Assembly (NCBI RefSeq): GCF_050908995.1
Contig: NC_135120.1
Coordinates: 3,609,433 to 3,673,432 of the forward strand
Direction of reading: 5' to 3'
From: Andrena cerasifolii
Lineage: Eukaryota; Arthropoda; Insecta; Hymenoptera; Andrenidae
DNA length: 64,000 nucleotides
The notes beneath the pieces are model-generated. The model had not been told where the DNA came from and did no database searches. It worked only from the letters and a program-made list of their open reading frames with translations. The translations under genes and the position numbers were made by a program. How positions within the stretch are numbered: position 1 is the stretch's first letter; each line of letters starts with the position of its first letter. Positions 1 to 11,486 of the stretch are shown one piece after another.

Positions 1-1261
1 ATATCGGTTTTTCAATATCGGTTTTTCAATTTTGGTTTTTCAATATCAGTTTCACTATCGGATTCAATATCGGTTTTTCAATATCTGTTTTTCAATATCG
101 GTTTTTCAATTTTGGTTTTGCAATATCGGTTTCTATATCGGTTTCAATATTGGTTTTTCAATATCGGTTTCAATATCGGTTTTTCAAACTCAGTTTTTCA
201 ATATTGGTTTCAATATCGGTTTTACAATATCGGTTTCAATATCGGTTTCAATATCGGTTTCTCAAAATCGGTTTTTCAATATTGGTTTCAATATCATTTT
301 TTCATAATCGGTTTCATTATCGGATTCAATATCGGTTTTTCAATATCGGTTTTTCAAAATCGGTTTTTGAAAATCGGTTTTTCAATATCGGTTTTTCATA
401 TCGGTTTTTCAATTATGGTTTTTCAATATCGGTTTCACTATCGGATTCAATACCGGTTTTTCAATATCGGTTTCTCAAAATCGGTTTTTCAATATTGGTT
501 TCAATATCGGTTTTTCAATATCGGTTTCAATATCGGTTTCAGTATCGGTTTTTCAATATCGGTTTTTCAATATTGGTTTTTCAATTATGGTTTTTCAATA
601 TCGGTTTCACTTTCGGATTCAATATCGGTTTTTCAATATCGGTTTTTCAATATCGGTTTTTCAATATCGGTTTTTCAATATTGGTTTTTCAGTATCGGTT
701 TTTCAATATCGGTTTTTCAATATCGGTTTTTCAAAATCAGTTTTTCAATATTGGTTTCAATATCGGTTTTACAATATCGGTTTTTCAATATTGGTTTCAC
801 TATCGGATTCAATATCGGTTTTTCAATTTTGGTTTTGCAATATCGGTTTCTATATCGGTTTCAATATCGGTTTCAATATCGGTTTCAATATAGGTTTCTA
901 AAAATCGGTTTTTCAATATTGGTTTCAATATCGGTTTTTCAATATCGGTTTCACTATCGGATTCAATATCGGTTTTTCAATATCGGTTTTTCAAAATCGG
1001 TTTTTCAAAATCGGTTTTTCAATATCGGTTTTTCAATATCGGTTTTTCAATATCGGTTTCACTATCGGATTCAATATCGGTTTTTCAAACTCGGTTTTTC
1101 AAAATCGGTTTTTCAATATCGTTTTTTCAATATCGGTTTTTCAATATCGGTTTTTCAAAATCGGTTTTTCAGTATCGGTTTTTCAATATCGGTTTTTCAA
1201 TATTGGTTTCAATATCGGTTTTACAATATCGGTTTTTCAATATCGGTTTCACTATCGGATT

Positions 1262-2720
1262 CAATATCGGTTTTTCAATATCGGTTTTTCAATATCGGTT
1301 TTTCAATTATGGTTTTTCAATATCGGTTTCACTATCGGATTCAATACCGGTTTTTCAATATCGGTTTCTCAAAATCGGTTTTTCAATATTGGTTTCAATA
1401 TCGGTTTTTCAATATCGGTTTCAATATCGGTTTCAGTATCGGTTTTTCAGTATCGGTTTTTCAATATCGGTTTTTCAATATTGGTTTTTCAATTATGGTT
1501 TTTCAATATCGGTTTCACTATCGGATTCAATATCGGTTTTTCAATATCGGTTTTTCAATATCGGTTTTTCAATATCGGTTTTTCAATATTGGTTTTCAGT
1601 ATCGGTTTTTCAATATCGGTTTTTCAATATCGGTTTTTCAAAATCAGTTTTTCAATATTGGTTTCAATATCGGTTTTACAATATCGGTTTTTCAATATCG
1701 GTTTCACTATCGGATTCAATATCGGTTTTTCAAAATCGGTTTTTCAATTTTGGTTTTTCAATATCGGTTTCACTATCGGATTCAATATCGGTTTTTCAAT
1801 ATCTGTTTTTCAATATCGGTTTTTCAATTTTGGTTTTGCAATATCGGTTTCTATATCGGTTTCAATATCGGTTTCAATATCGGTTTCAATATCGGTTTCT
1901 AAAAATCGGTTTTTCAATATTGGTTTCAATATCGGATTTTCTATATCGGTTTCACTATCGGATTCAATATCGGTTTTTCAATATCGGTTTTTCAAAATCG
2001 GTTTTTCAATATCGGTTTTTCAATTATGGTTTTTCAATATCGGTTTCACTATCGGATTCAATACCGGTTTTTCAATATCGGTTTCTCAAAATCGGTTTTT
2101 CAATATTGGTTTCAATATCGGTTTTTCAATATCGGTTTCAATATCGGTTTCAGTATCGGTTTTTCAATATCGGTTTTTCAATATTGGTTTTTCAATTATG
2201 GTTTTTCAATATCGGTTTCACTATCGGATTCAATATCGGTTTTTCAATATCGGTTTTTCAATATCGGTTTTTCAATATCGGTTTTTCAATATCGGTTTTT
2301 CAATATTGGTTTTCAGTATCGGTTTTTCAATATCGGTTTTTCAATATCGGTTTTTCAAAATCAGTTTTTCAATATTGGTTTCAATATCGGTTTTACAATA
2401 TCGGTTTTTCAATATCGGTTTCACTATCGGATTCAATATCGGTTTTTCAAAATCGGTTTTTCAATTTTGGTTTTTCAATATCGGTTTCACTATCGGATTC
2501 AATATCGGTTTTTCAATATCTGTTTTTCAATATCGGTTTTTCAATTTTGGTTTTGCAATATCGGTTTCTATATCGGTTTCAATATCGGTTTCAATATCGG
2601 TTTCAATATCGGTTTCTAAAAATCGGTTTTTCAATATTGGTTTCAATATCGGATTTTCTATATCGGTTTCACTATCGGATTCAATATCGGTTTTTCAATA
2701 TCGGTTTTTCAAAATCGGTT
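1262..2720. repeat. 717-bp higher-order tandem duplication within satellite
   Basis: Three independent variant markers repeat at exactly the same distance: the unusual TTGGTTTTCAG join (about 1589 and 2306), TTTCTAAAAATCGG (1900 and 2617) and the ATACCGG variant (1345 and 2062). All give 717 bp, so two nearly identical 717-bp blocks lie head to tail. Earlier partial relatives of the same markers (451, 899) are at irregular distances, so the first 1.2 kb is older or rearranged. Edges are approximate because monomers are so alike. Confidence 0.85.
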
Positions 2721-3347
2721 TTTCAAAATCGGTTTTTCAATATCGGTTTTTCAATATCGGTTTTTCAATATCGGTTTTTCAATTATGGTTTTTCAATATC
2801 GGTTTGACTATCGGATTCAATATCGGTTTTTCAATATCGGTTTTTCAATGTCGATTTTTCAAAATCGGTTTTGCAATATCGGTTTCAATATCGGTTTCAA
2901 TATCGGTTTTTCAAAATCGGTTTTTCAATATTGGTTTCAATATCGGTTTTTCAATATCGGTTTTTCAATATGAGTTTTTCAATGTCGATTTATCAAAATC
3001 GGTTTTGCAATATCGGTTTCAATATCGGTTTTAATATCGGTTTTTCAGTATCGGTTTTTCAATATCGGTTTTTCAATATCGGTTTTTCAGTTATGGTTTT
3101 TCAATATCGGTTCTACTATCGGATTCAATATCGGTTTTTCAATATCGGTTTTTCAATATTGGTTTTCCGATATCAGTTTTTCAATATTTGTTTTTCAATA
3201 TCGGTTTTTCAATATCGGTTTTTCAATATCGGTTTTTCAATATCGGTTTTTCAGTATCGGTTTTTCAATATCGGTTTTTCAATATCGGTTTTTCAATTAT
3301 GGTTTTTCAATATCGGTTTCAATATCGGTTTTTCAATATCGGTTTTT

Positions 3348-4640
3348 GAATGTCGATTCTTCAAAATAGGTTTTGCAATATCGGTTTTTCAATATCGGTT
3401 TTTCAATGTCGGTTTTTCAATATCGAGTTATCAATATCAGATTATCAATATCGGTTTTTCAATATCGGTTTTTCAATTTTGGTTTTGCAATATCAGTTTC
3501 AATATCGGTTTTTCAATATCGGTTTTTCAATGTCGATTTTTCAAAATAGGTTTTGCAATATCGGTTTCAATATCGGTTTTTCAATATCGGTTTTTCAGTA
3601 TCGGTTTTTCAATATCGGTTTTTCAATTATGGTTTTTCAATATCGGTTTCACTATCGGATTCAATATCGGTTTTTCAATATCGGTTTTTGAATGTCGATT
3701 TTTCAAAATAGGTTTTGCAATATCGGTTTTTCAATGTCGGTTTTTCAATATCGAGTTATCAATATCAGGTTATCAATATCGGTTTTTCAATATCGGTTTT
3801 TCAATATCATTTTTTTCAATTTTGGTTTTGCAATATCAGTTTCAATATCGGTTTTTCAATATCGGTTTTTCAATATCGGTTTTTCAATGTCGATTTTTCA
3901 AAATAGGTTTTGCAATATCGGTTTCAATATCGGTTTTTCAATATCGGTTTTTCAATATCGGTTTTTCAGTATCGGTTTTTCAATATCGGTTTTTCAATAT
4001 CGGTTTTTCAATTATGGTTTTTCAATATCGGTTTCAATATCGGTTTTTCAATATCGGTTTTTGAATGTCGATTCTTCAAAATAGGTTTTGCAATATCGGT
4101 TTTTCAATATCGGTTTTTCAATGTCGGTTTTTCAATATCGAGTTATCAATATCAGATTATCAATATCGGTTTTTCAATATCGGTTTTTCAATATCGGTTT
4201 TTCAATTTTGGTTTTGCAATATCAGTTTCAATATCGGTTTTTCAATATCGGTTTTTCAATGTCGATTTTTCAAAATAGGTTTTGCAATATCGGTTTCAAT
4301 ATCGGTTTTTCAATATCGGTTTTTCAGTATCGGTTTTTCAATATCGGTTTTTCAATATCGGTTTTTCAATTATGGTTTTTCAATATCGGTTTCACTATCG
4401 GATTCAATATCGGTTTTTCAATATCGGTTTTTGATTGTCGATTTTTCAAAATAGGTTTTGCAATATCGGTTTTTCAATGTCGGTTTTTCAATATCGAGTT
4501 ATCAATATCAGGTTATCAATATCGGTTTTTCAATATCGGTTTTTCAATTTTGGTTTTGCAATATCAGTTTCAATATCGGTTTTTCAATATCGGTTTTTCA
4601 ATATCGGTTTTTCAATGTCGGTTTTTCAATATTGGTTTTT
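3348..4640. repeat. Second higher-order repeat (about 715/743 bp)
   Basis: From about 2840 the array switches to a different variant set (TGTCGATTTTTCAAAATAGG, TCGAGTTATCAATATCAG). Markers recur at 3348/4063 and 3441/4156 (both 715 bp) and at 3690/4433 and 3767/4510 (both 743 bp), so two blocks of about 0.7 kb are each made of two related sub-blocks, with a 28-bp length change in one. This family is distinct from the 717-bp block of the proximal half. Confidence 0.75.
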
Positions 4641-4707
4641 CAATATCGGTTTCACTATCGGATTCAATATCGGTTTTTCAAACTCGGTTTTCAAAATCGG
4701 TTTTTCC

Positions 4708-6060
4708 ACGTACGTTTGGAGCAAATGTAAAATATTCAAAACCCGATGGATTAAAGTTAATCATTCACATCATGCAGAGAACTTGCAAACCAGTGCCAGC
4801 ATCAGTAATGAAATTAGTAATATATGCCCTCCCTGGGTTAGCATTAATCCTGAATGAATTCCTTCTTGTCAATATAATGAATTTCTTAGCGCTCCTTTCG
4901 ATTTCATCGAATTTAATACAGCTTTATGCTCAGCTAATGATAGGTCAGCGCCAGGCATTGACGGCATTGATTACGATATTATTAAGAATCTACCACTCAC
5001 ATACAAACTCCTCTTGCTGGACATCTTCAATGAAATGTGCAAATTCCACGAATACCCAGAAAGCTGGTCAAAATCTTATATTCACTTTATAAATAAACCA
5101 GGTAATAAAGGAGTTAGACCCATAGCATTAACCTCATGTCTTTGCAAACTCTTCGAAGCTCTCATTAAAAACAGATTACAGTGGTGGTGTGAATATAATA
5201 TCCTTCTCCCGAAAAATCAATCTGGATTCAGAAAAGGCAAATCATGTATTGACAATCTTTGTAATCTCACGCAGCAGGCAGACCAAGCTCTATCTACACG
5301 AAACGATCTACTTGCGGCCTTTCTTGATGTCAGTGGCGCTTTTGACAATGTTATCTGTGACATTCTCTTGAAGCAGCTTGCGCTTATGGGATGCCCTGAA
5401 AGCATCGTTAAGTTCGTCAAATTTCTTACTCACTACAGAGTAATTGTCACGGATCTCTTAGGAGATGAACATCGTATAGCGGGCAAAGGAGTTCCACAGG
5501 GTGGAGTTTTAAGCCCTCTCCTATTCCTAATATATGTAGGACGCGTGGCGGCTGACATTCCCAAAAGCGTCACGGTTTCGCAGTTTGCAGATGTATACTC
5601 TAAAATCTCTCCGTTAAAAAGATGTAAAAATGCCATCGAAAAAACAATCAAAGTAATTAAAGATAATCTAGCAGAACTTGGACTCAATTTAGCCACGACT
5701 AAGACGGTTTTATACACTTTAATAATAAAAACATCAAACCAGGAAACACGAAAATAAAATTTGAGGAACATATTATTAAATCAAGCGAAACAGCTCGCTT
5801 TCTTGGCATTACTTTCGACTACAAACTCTCATTCATACCTCATATCAATAATGTTAAAAAGAAGTGCACAAGGGCTACCAACATTATAAAATTCTTATGT
5901 GGAACTTGATGGGGATCTCATCCTGAAACCTTGCTTCTTTTGTATAAAAGCTTTGTTCGCTCCATATTGGAGTACGGTAGTTTCATATATTTTCCTAAAC
6001 AAAAAAAATTTATAGAAACTCTGGAAAAAATCCAGTTTTCTGCAATAAGATCCGCAATGG
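4708..6060 (+). pseudogene. LINE reverse transcriptase, broken
   Basis: The RT reads from the linker through the SAPGIDGI entry motif, a palm motif with AFLDVSGAFD (codons near 5326-5355), the GVPQGGVLSPLLF motif B (near 5488) and a thumb. Breaks seen: an in-frame TGA at 4855-4857; a one-base frameshift near 5715-5722; TGA at 5907-5909 where relatives carry Trp in the connector (next to WGSHPETLL); and another frameshift near 6055-6065. The motif C site reads FADV rather than the (Y/F)ADD expected, so the second catalytic Asp is gone. The longest uninterrupted part is 5014-5757. The element cannot have made active RT for some time. Confidence 0.9.
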
Positions 6061-7321
6061 GCTACGTATTAGTACTCCCACTAACATAATTATTGCAGAA
6101 TCCAAGTTTCAGTTTATTGAGGAGCGAACTAGGTTTTTAGGTAAATGTTACGTGACTAAAGTTCTTTCAAACAGCAATTACAGCACAAACAACGTCATCA
6201 GAAAAATGTATTCAGGTAGTAATAAGAAGAAATTATTATCGGACAAAAGACCCAGAATATTAAAGCAATGTATTGCCGAAATCCTCAAATCTGACGTACA
6301 ACCTTCAAGTAATTACAGTATTTATTGCCACGACTTCAAAACACTCATGGCACAAATTGACATCGACACAGACTTTGGTTTTGAGCTTAAAAAGTCGAAT
6401 GATCCGAACAAAATGATACTAGACTATGTTTCACTACATGACGCTTATGCTATATACACAGACGGCAGTAAAACTACTGACTCGTACGTCGGCTCGGCCT
6501 GTATTTGTCCAGCTCTTAACATAGAAATAATAAGGACGATTGTAAAGGATACCTCCGTTTATACAGCCGAATGTATTGCCCTCTTTGATCCCATAAGTAT
6601 TTCTAGACAGAACCTTAACCACAACTTCTATATATTTTCTGACTCCCTGAGTGGTCTACAAAGCTTGCAGTCTACGAAAATTAATGTCACAATTAATAAT
6701 TATGTCTTAGAGATTAAAAAAATGCACAGAGAAATTCTGGCAAATAACCCCGAGGCTCTAATTAAGTTTGTTTGGATTCCTTCACATATTGGGATAATTG
6801 GCAACGAGGCGGCAGACCCTCTTTATAAAAATGCGACTAGGGGTCAACAGCCTGAATCTCTTTACATACCGTATTCTGATTCGTATTCCCACTTCAAAAT
6901 GATATCAAAAGCCGAAAATCACGGCTTACTTTCTGAAAAAGGTTTAGTTAAAGGCAAAAAATACTTTGAATTGTTCTTCAGCCCGTCCTCTGTACCATGG
7001 TTTGCAAGCTGTAACTCTTCTCGCGAATTTATAGTCACGTTTAATAGATGTGGAGACGATCATTACAATCTGGCAGCCTCTATTGCAAGAATTGGTATTA
7101 ACGTCAATCCAGTATGTGAATGCACGCAACGAATAGAAGATTTAAACCACATATTGTGGCAGTGCCCCCTGTACAACAGGCAGAAGGAAGTTTTAATCAA
7201 GAAGCTGATTGATCTCAAATATCAACTACCCTTGCAAATGGAGAGCTTCATTACCAACCCAAACACACTAGCTTGCTGGCATATATTTATTTATCTAAAA
7301 AAATGTAATAAATCGGTTTAA
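6061..7321 (+). pseudogene. LINE RNase H and C-terminal Cys-His region
   Basis: Open for 389 codons from 6152, and homologous sequence begins slightly upstream after the frameshift near 6060. The RNase H core is visible: YTDGS near residue 104, TAEC near 140, FSDSLSG near 164 and GNEAAD near 220, matching the D-E-D-D catalytic set. Near the end, CECTQRIEDLNHILWQC gives the C-X-C...H-X4-C arrangement common at the C terminus of I/Jockey/R1 elements. This domain keeps its residues although the RT upstream is dead, so the open frame should not be annotated as a host ribonuclease. The stop at 7319-7321 is followed by the 3' UTR and poly(A). Confidence 0.88.
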
Positions 7322-7458
7322 CATAAGCTGCACCTATGTATGTTCTCATCGAACTGTTCTAAATGTATTATAAGAATTAATTTCTGTCAGGTACTACCCT
7401 TATTGTAAAGCAGATGTAAGCCCTGAGGCTTGAAATGCTAATAAAAAAATAAAAAAAC

Positions 7459-8671
7459 ATGTCAGTAGAAGAAGCCTTGAGAAATCCACAATGGAAACGT
7501 GCAATGCCTGAAGAAATGAATTCACTGAATCAAATGAAAACTTGGACGTTAAGTGAGTTGCCTGATGGTAGAAAACCTTTAACTTGTAAATGCGTTTTAC
7601 GTATAAAAGGAAATGGACAGATGAAAGCCAGATTAGTCGTTCGAGGGTATGAACAGAAACATGGAGTTGACTATGCAAATACTTTCGCACCGGTTGCACG
7701 TCAAGCAAGTATTCGCCTACTACTCAGTTATGTAGCAAAGGAGGAGACTGACATCAAAACGTTTGATGTTAAAACTGCATTTCTGAATGGCGAGTTAACT
7801 GAGGAAATCTTTATGACTCAACCTGACGGTTTTGATGATGGTTCAGAGAAGGTCTGTAAGTTGCTAAAGAGTTTGTATGGATTGAAACAAGCTCCAAGGT
7901 CTTGGAATGAAAAGTTCACAAGTTATTTGAGAAGTCTCAAATACGAAGATACAGATGATGATCCTTGTTTGTTTTATAATAATTCAAAATCAGTGTTAAT
8001 TGCACTATTTGTGGATGACGGATTGATAATTGGAAAGAACGAAATTGAAGTAGATGATGCATTGTCCAAACTAGCAAGAAAATTTGAAGTTACGTATGAA
8101 AGTCCAAAGCAGGGGAAATTGCATTATTTAGGTATGGAAATTTGTTTAATGAGAAATGGAATCTTTGTAAACCAGCAAAATTACACCAGGAGGACTCTGG
8201 ACAAGTTCGGTTTCGCTGAAGCTTATCCAGTGTCAACACCAATGGAACCTGGAATGATTACCGAAAAACACACAAATGACAGAGAATTAAAGGGCAAAAT
8301 GTATAGAGAAGCAATTGGCAGCTTGCTCTACTTATCCACAGTATCTCGTCCGGACATAAGCTTTGCCGTAAATTACTTGAGCCGGCAGGTTTGTAGTCCA
8401 ATGGTTAGACATTGGAAAATAACTGAACGAGTGTTTCGCTACTTGAAAGGAACAGAAAATTATGGTATATTTTTTTATGGAAATTGTAAACTTCAAGTTT
8501 ACACTGATTCAAACTATGGAGGAGATGATATGGATAGCTGTTCAACAAGTGGCGTACTGGTTGAGAATGGGTGTCCAATTATTTGGTTTGCACAGAAGCA
8601 AAAGATGGTTGCGATCTCATCAGGCACGACCAAATATGAACATTTGGCGTGCAAATGGTCGGCATGGTTTA
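7459..8671 (+). pseudogene. Copia pol: reverse transcriptase and start of RNase H
   Basis: About 404 codons are open. Landmarks are KARLVVRGYEQKHGVDY, TFDVKTAFLNGEL, LYGLKQAPRSW, FVDDGLI (the Copia YVDD box, residues 184-187), SRPDISFAVNYLSRQV and the RNase H entry YTDSNYGGD with STSG. The usual Copia SxxEAEY helix reads SSGTTKYEHLA, so the catalytic Glu has been lost. Reading continues past 8671 only as unrelated sequence of the LTR-like insert. The apparent ATG at 7459 is internal pol sequence, not a true start. Confidence 0.92.
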
Positions 8672-9196
8672 TGACACGCGCGTCAGCAAAACTATTTTTG
8701 AGTAAGCCGCTTTCCGTTCCTTTCGTGATTGAATTTTGGACAAAGCATGTTTTCCTTCGAAACTTTCGTTTACGGCCTCAATAGTTATTGTGGGTATCAT
8801 AAACCTCGAGTTTCCGAAGGGCCCACGATGCGAGGCCGGGCGGCCTGCGACCGGCCACGTCACGCGCCTCGGGGGCCTGGGGGAAATCCCGCTGCATTGC
8901 CAGGAGTATTTCTCCCGCCAAATCTCACCCCCGTTACTGTGGAAGCGCGCCGAAGACACGCGAAATAGGTGGCGCGATTTTGGGCCTGAAAGGTACCGAT
9001 TGGTTGACACCGGCATCGGGTCAACCAATTAGGAAGTATTTTCTAGTCGCGCGTGTCTTGTCGGAAAATGTGCGTTCGGTAGACATAAGTCTTCGTCCAC
9101 ACCGTGACTAGAGCTAACATCTGGTCCACAATTTGACTCTGAAATAAAGACTACAAAACTGAACTACTGTGTGATTTCTATAAGGGAACTTAGACA
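8672..9196. mobile_element. LTR-like insertion in Copia RNase H (possible solo LTR)
   Basis: Sequence between the two halves of the Copia RNase H is GC-rich and non-coding, begins TGACACG and ends TTAGACA (TG...CA), and has AATAAA near 9142 ahead of its 3' end. The flanks (GTTTA / ATTCA) do not form a clean duplication, so a solo LTR is likely but unproven. Short open frames in its GC-rich centre on both strands carry no domain. Confidence 0.5.
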
Positions 9197-9516
9197 ATTC
9201 ATATTCCTTTAAACTAAATTTGCAAAAATTGTCTGAACCTTCAAGTCTCATTATGGACAATAGAGCGTCTATATGCATGTTAAAGAATACAGAAGAAGGA
9301 AAAATAAATAAAAGTATGAGGCATGTTCAAATTAAGAGAAAGTTTGTAAATAAGCATGTAGGTAAAACTGTAATTCCAGTATATATAAATACAAAGGAAC
9401 AGGTGGCTGACATTTTCACAAAGCCGCTGACCAAAGGTCCGTTTTTTTGCGTTTGCGAGAAAAACTACTCAAGGAGGAGTGTTGGAAGTAAAATAATAGA
9501 TGGTGTTAGTGAGTAG
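9197..9516 (+). pseudogene. Copia pol: C-terminal RNase H
   Basis: Resumes the Copia RNase H after the insert: LIMDNRASICMLKN, a basic MRHVQIKRKFV segment where relatives have K(H)IDxRYHF, and the very typical VADIFTKPLTKGPF terminus. It is in one open frame and ends at 9516, slightly inside the 3' LTR, as is normal for Copia elements. Confidence 0.9.
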
Positions 9517-9787
9517 GTTTTCGTCGTGTACATACTAATACATATTAGTGGCTGACGTGTGTGCGTATGTACGAACTGCGCAGTAGAGGCAAACAAATGC
9601 TGTTGCCGAATGTACGATTGAAATATATGTTCGTAATATAGTATAGTAACTGTAGAGTTAAGAGAGCACGTGTTGCTTAGTATCTTACTAATTATTAATT
9701 AAAGATTATACAGAGAGGTGAAGACAAATAAACATAATTATTTGTGACCATCTGAAATTCCATTGTTATTTAATAAAAAACACAACA
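9480..9787 (+). repeat. Copia 3' LTR
   Basis: Begins TGTTGGAAG immediately after a polypurine tract and ends ACACAACA. The 308-bp length and TGTTGG/CAACA ends are typical for Copia. AATAAA-like signals occur near 9728 and 9771. The 3' flank CATAC would be the candidate 5-bp duplication but the 5' end is missing. Confidence 0.85.
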
Positions 9788-10202
9788 CATACGGATTGAC
9801 CGGGGGGGGCGTCGCAAGGGCGGGGCCGCCGATGGGCTGCATAGGGACTGTCTCCTGAAGCAGCACCATCCAGAAAGGAAGAGGAAAGGGTCCATCAAGG
9901 GTCCAGGTTTCTAACGGACACAGAAAGAAGAGTATGAAAACGTATGTTTTCCTGTTCCCTCAAAACTCATGAAATAATAGCTCAATTTCAATGCGGCATT
10001 TTTGAACGTGTAGTACATTTCTCAGGGAAGGTTTTGGGCTATATTTCATCTCGATATTACTAAATGGGACTGAGTAATAAACGAAATAGTGAAGCGAGGC
10101 AGATAGACCTGATCTTACATGGCGTCCACCGTTCTGCGCTCAAGAGTTGCGCGTGACGGTTTCCCGCACAGTGGTGGGAATGCTTGAGGGTCACATCGTT
10201 TG
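9788..10202. other. Intergenic, no gene seen
   Basis: Starts with a G-run and GC-rich segment, then mixed unique-looking sequence. No open frame, RNA or terminal repeat was recognised. Confidence 0.5.
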
Positions 10203-10210
10203 TCTATACA

Positions 10211-10600
10211 CATATATAAAAGAAGAAGTCCTGACTGACTGACTGACTGACTCATCAACGCCCAGCTCAAACCGTTTAATCTAGGAACGTGAAATTTGGA
10301 AGGTACATTGTTTTCATAATGTAAGTGCCCACTAAAGAAGAATTTCTGGAAATTCCTTCCCCAAAGGGGTGAAAAGGGGTAAAATGTATTTTCTCGGATT
10401 CCTTAATATCTCTTAGGACCGATTAGATATCAACTTGGTTCTTACTTACAAAGACAGGTCACACAAATGCCTAAAAACCAATTTCAGGATTTTGCCCTAA
10501 TCAATCCCTAAGGAGGTGAGAAGGGGTGAAATGTATTTTCATGGAGTCCTTAACATCTCTTAGGCCCGAAGCGAAGCGCGGATATATTTCCTAGTCAAAT
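10211..10600 (+). mobile_element. Helitron-like or related non-autonomous fragment
   Basis: Opens with TCTATACACATATATAAAAG followed by a GACTGACTGACTGACTCATC run and closes with CGAAGCGAAGCGCGG...CCTAGT. TCTATAC-type 5' ends, the GACT run and a GC-rich hairpin before CTAG resemble insect Helitron-type elements. A second similar 3' end (TTTCGGGCGAAGCC...AAAGCTAGT, about 13112-13140) lies beyond the nested element, so the original unit may have reached 13140. The class assignment is inference. Confidence 0.35.
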
Positions 10601-11053
10601 ATAACTTCATTTTAGATATGAGCCGTTTATTTTGAAAGTGGCATAAGTCCATTTATGTTCGAATCGAGATATTTAAGGGTTTGCGTTGGATTAAATTTAA
10701 AAATATGGGTAACAGATAACATAGTAATATAATGTTTTTGGTTTTCCAAGGGTGTCAAATTTATCATCCCAATTAGCATAATTAATATTATTTAACCCGG
10801 GAGTAGACGCGTGTCGGTCTTTTCGACCGACGATTTCATATGTTTTGAAACATGATCCATAGCGTTCGACTGTTTACTTTTTCCCTAGAGCTATTCCTCT
10901 TTGAAGGAGTTCTTGACTTATTTATGTTACAGAGCGACACTTAGTGCACTCGTGTAGGTTTTAAATCGTACATTTTTACGCGTCGGTCTTTTCGACCATA
11001 GCGCGCCTGCTAACGTTAGTCTCATTTCGTCTGTCACGTACGACGCGTACTGT

Positions 11054-11254
11054 ATGGCAATCATGGCTAATACTAATTTCCGAGATTTCTTATTGATTGA
11101 AAACATTGAAGACGAGATCAGTGATTCCGCAGATTCCGATTATGTTATACAATCCGATCACGATACAGATTCGGAAATTGATTCTGCCGATATAGAGATA
11201 TCAGATGTAGAGGAGGCATGTACTTTGAGTGAAGGAAACGTAAGTATTCCCTGA
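11054..11254 (+). pseudogene. N-terminal fragment of piggyBac-like transposase
   Basis: 66 codons rich in Asp, Glu and Ser (SDSADSDYVIQSDHDTDSE), the acidic N-terminal region usual before the DDE core of piggyBac transposases. It sits in the right place and orientation between the TIRs. The reading frame runs into the inserted MITE at 11249, which supplies the last residues and the stop. No catalytic domain is present. Confidence 0.55.
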
Positions 11255-11486
11255 TAGCCAGATCTGGGCAGCAGAATCTGACATCAGAACCGTAGTCGTC
11301 TGTGTCCGCAAATGGCTGCGTTCTGAGGTGCAGAGCCTGATGTCAGTGCCTGATGTCAGATCGGCAGCAGAACCGCAGCAGATTCTGCCGTCTGCTACGG
11401 TTCTGACGTCAGACTCTGCGCTCCCATGCCAGAGCCAGACCCTGCTACCAATCTGATGTCAGACTGGAGGCAGATGGTTATCAGGG
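11249..11486. mobile_element. CCCTGATA MITE, copy a
   Basis: 238-bp element with CCCTGATAGCCAGATCTG at one end and the inverse of CCCTGATAACCATCTGCC at the other. The interior is rich in TCTGACRTCAGA palindromes. Related copies lie at 16963-17068, 54306-54466 and 60780-60914. Inserted inside the piggyBac-like element. Confidence 0.8.

Larger units (their letters stand above)
1..4706. repeat. Short-period satellite array (12/14-nt monomers)
   Basis: The whole stretch is built from variants of CAATATCGG separated by three or five T residues, giving 12-nt and 14-nt monomers. Because 14 is not a multiple of 3, three monomers make a 42-nt, 14-residue translation period (FQYRFFNIGFSISV), so all three plus frames stay open for hundreds of codons. 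These open frames (up to nearly 600 codons) are therefore products of satellite composition, not genes: they have no start context, no codon bias independent of the repeat and no domain. Recurrent variants (CACTATCGGATTC, TGTCGATTTTTC, CAATTATGG) mark higher-order organisation. The array begins before the window and stops sharply near 4706 against retrotransposon sequence. Confidence 0.97.
4707..7458 (+). mobile_element. 5'-truncated non-LTR retrotransposon (LINE) with RNase H
   Basis: Non-satellite sequence starts at about 4707 already inside the endonuclease-RT linker and runs through reverse transcriptase, thumb/connector, RNase H and a C-terminal Cys-His segment, then a short 3' UTR ending in an A-rich tail with AATAAA-like repeats at 7438-7458. 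Domain order (RT, RNase H, CCHC-type tail) fits the I/R1/Jockey group of APE-type LINEs; the clade cannot be fixed by eye. The tail abuts Copia pol sequence at 7459, so the LINE is oriented the same way as the Copia remnant. No clear target-site duplication is visible, since the left flank is satellite. Confidence 0.88.
7459..9787 (+). mobile_element. 3' half of a Ty1/Copia LTR retrotransposon
   Basis: Contains the Copia RT (RVT_2 type), RNase H split in two, a polypurine tract (AAGGAGGAG, just before 9480) and a 3' LTR with TGTTGG...CAACA ends. Gag, protease, integrase and the 5' LTR are absent; the element begins exactly where the LINE poly(A) ends, so the 5' half was either displaced or lost. 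An LTR-like 525-bp insert interrupts the RNase H region at 8672-9196. Confidence 0.9.

Noticed and set aside
32..4700. Many overlapping plus-strand open frames up to 596 codons
   Set aside because: All are translations of the 12/14-nt satellite in three phases; no domain or independent codon signal.
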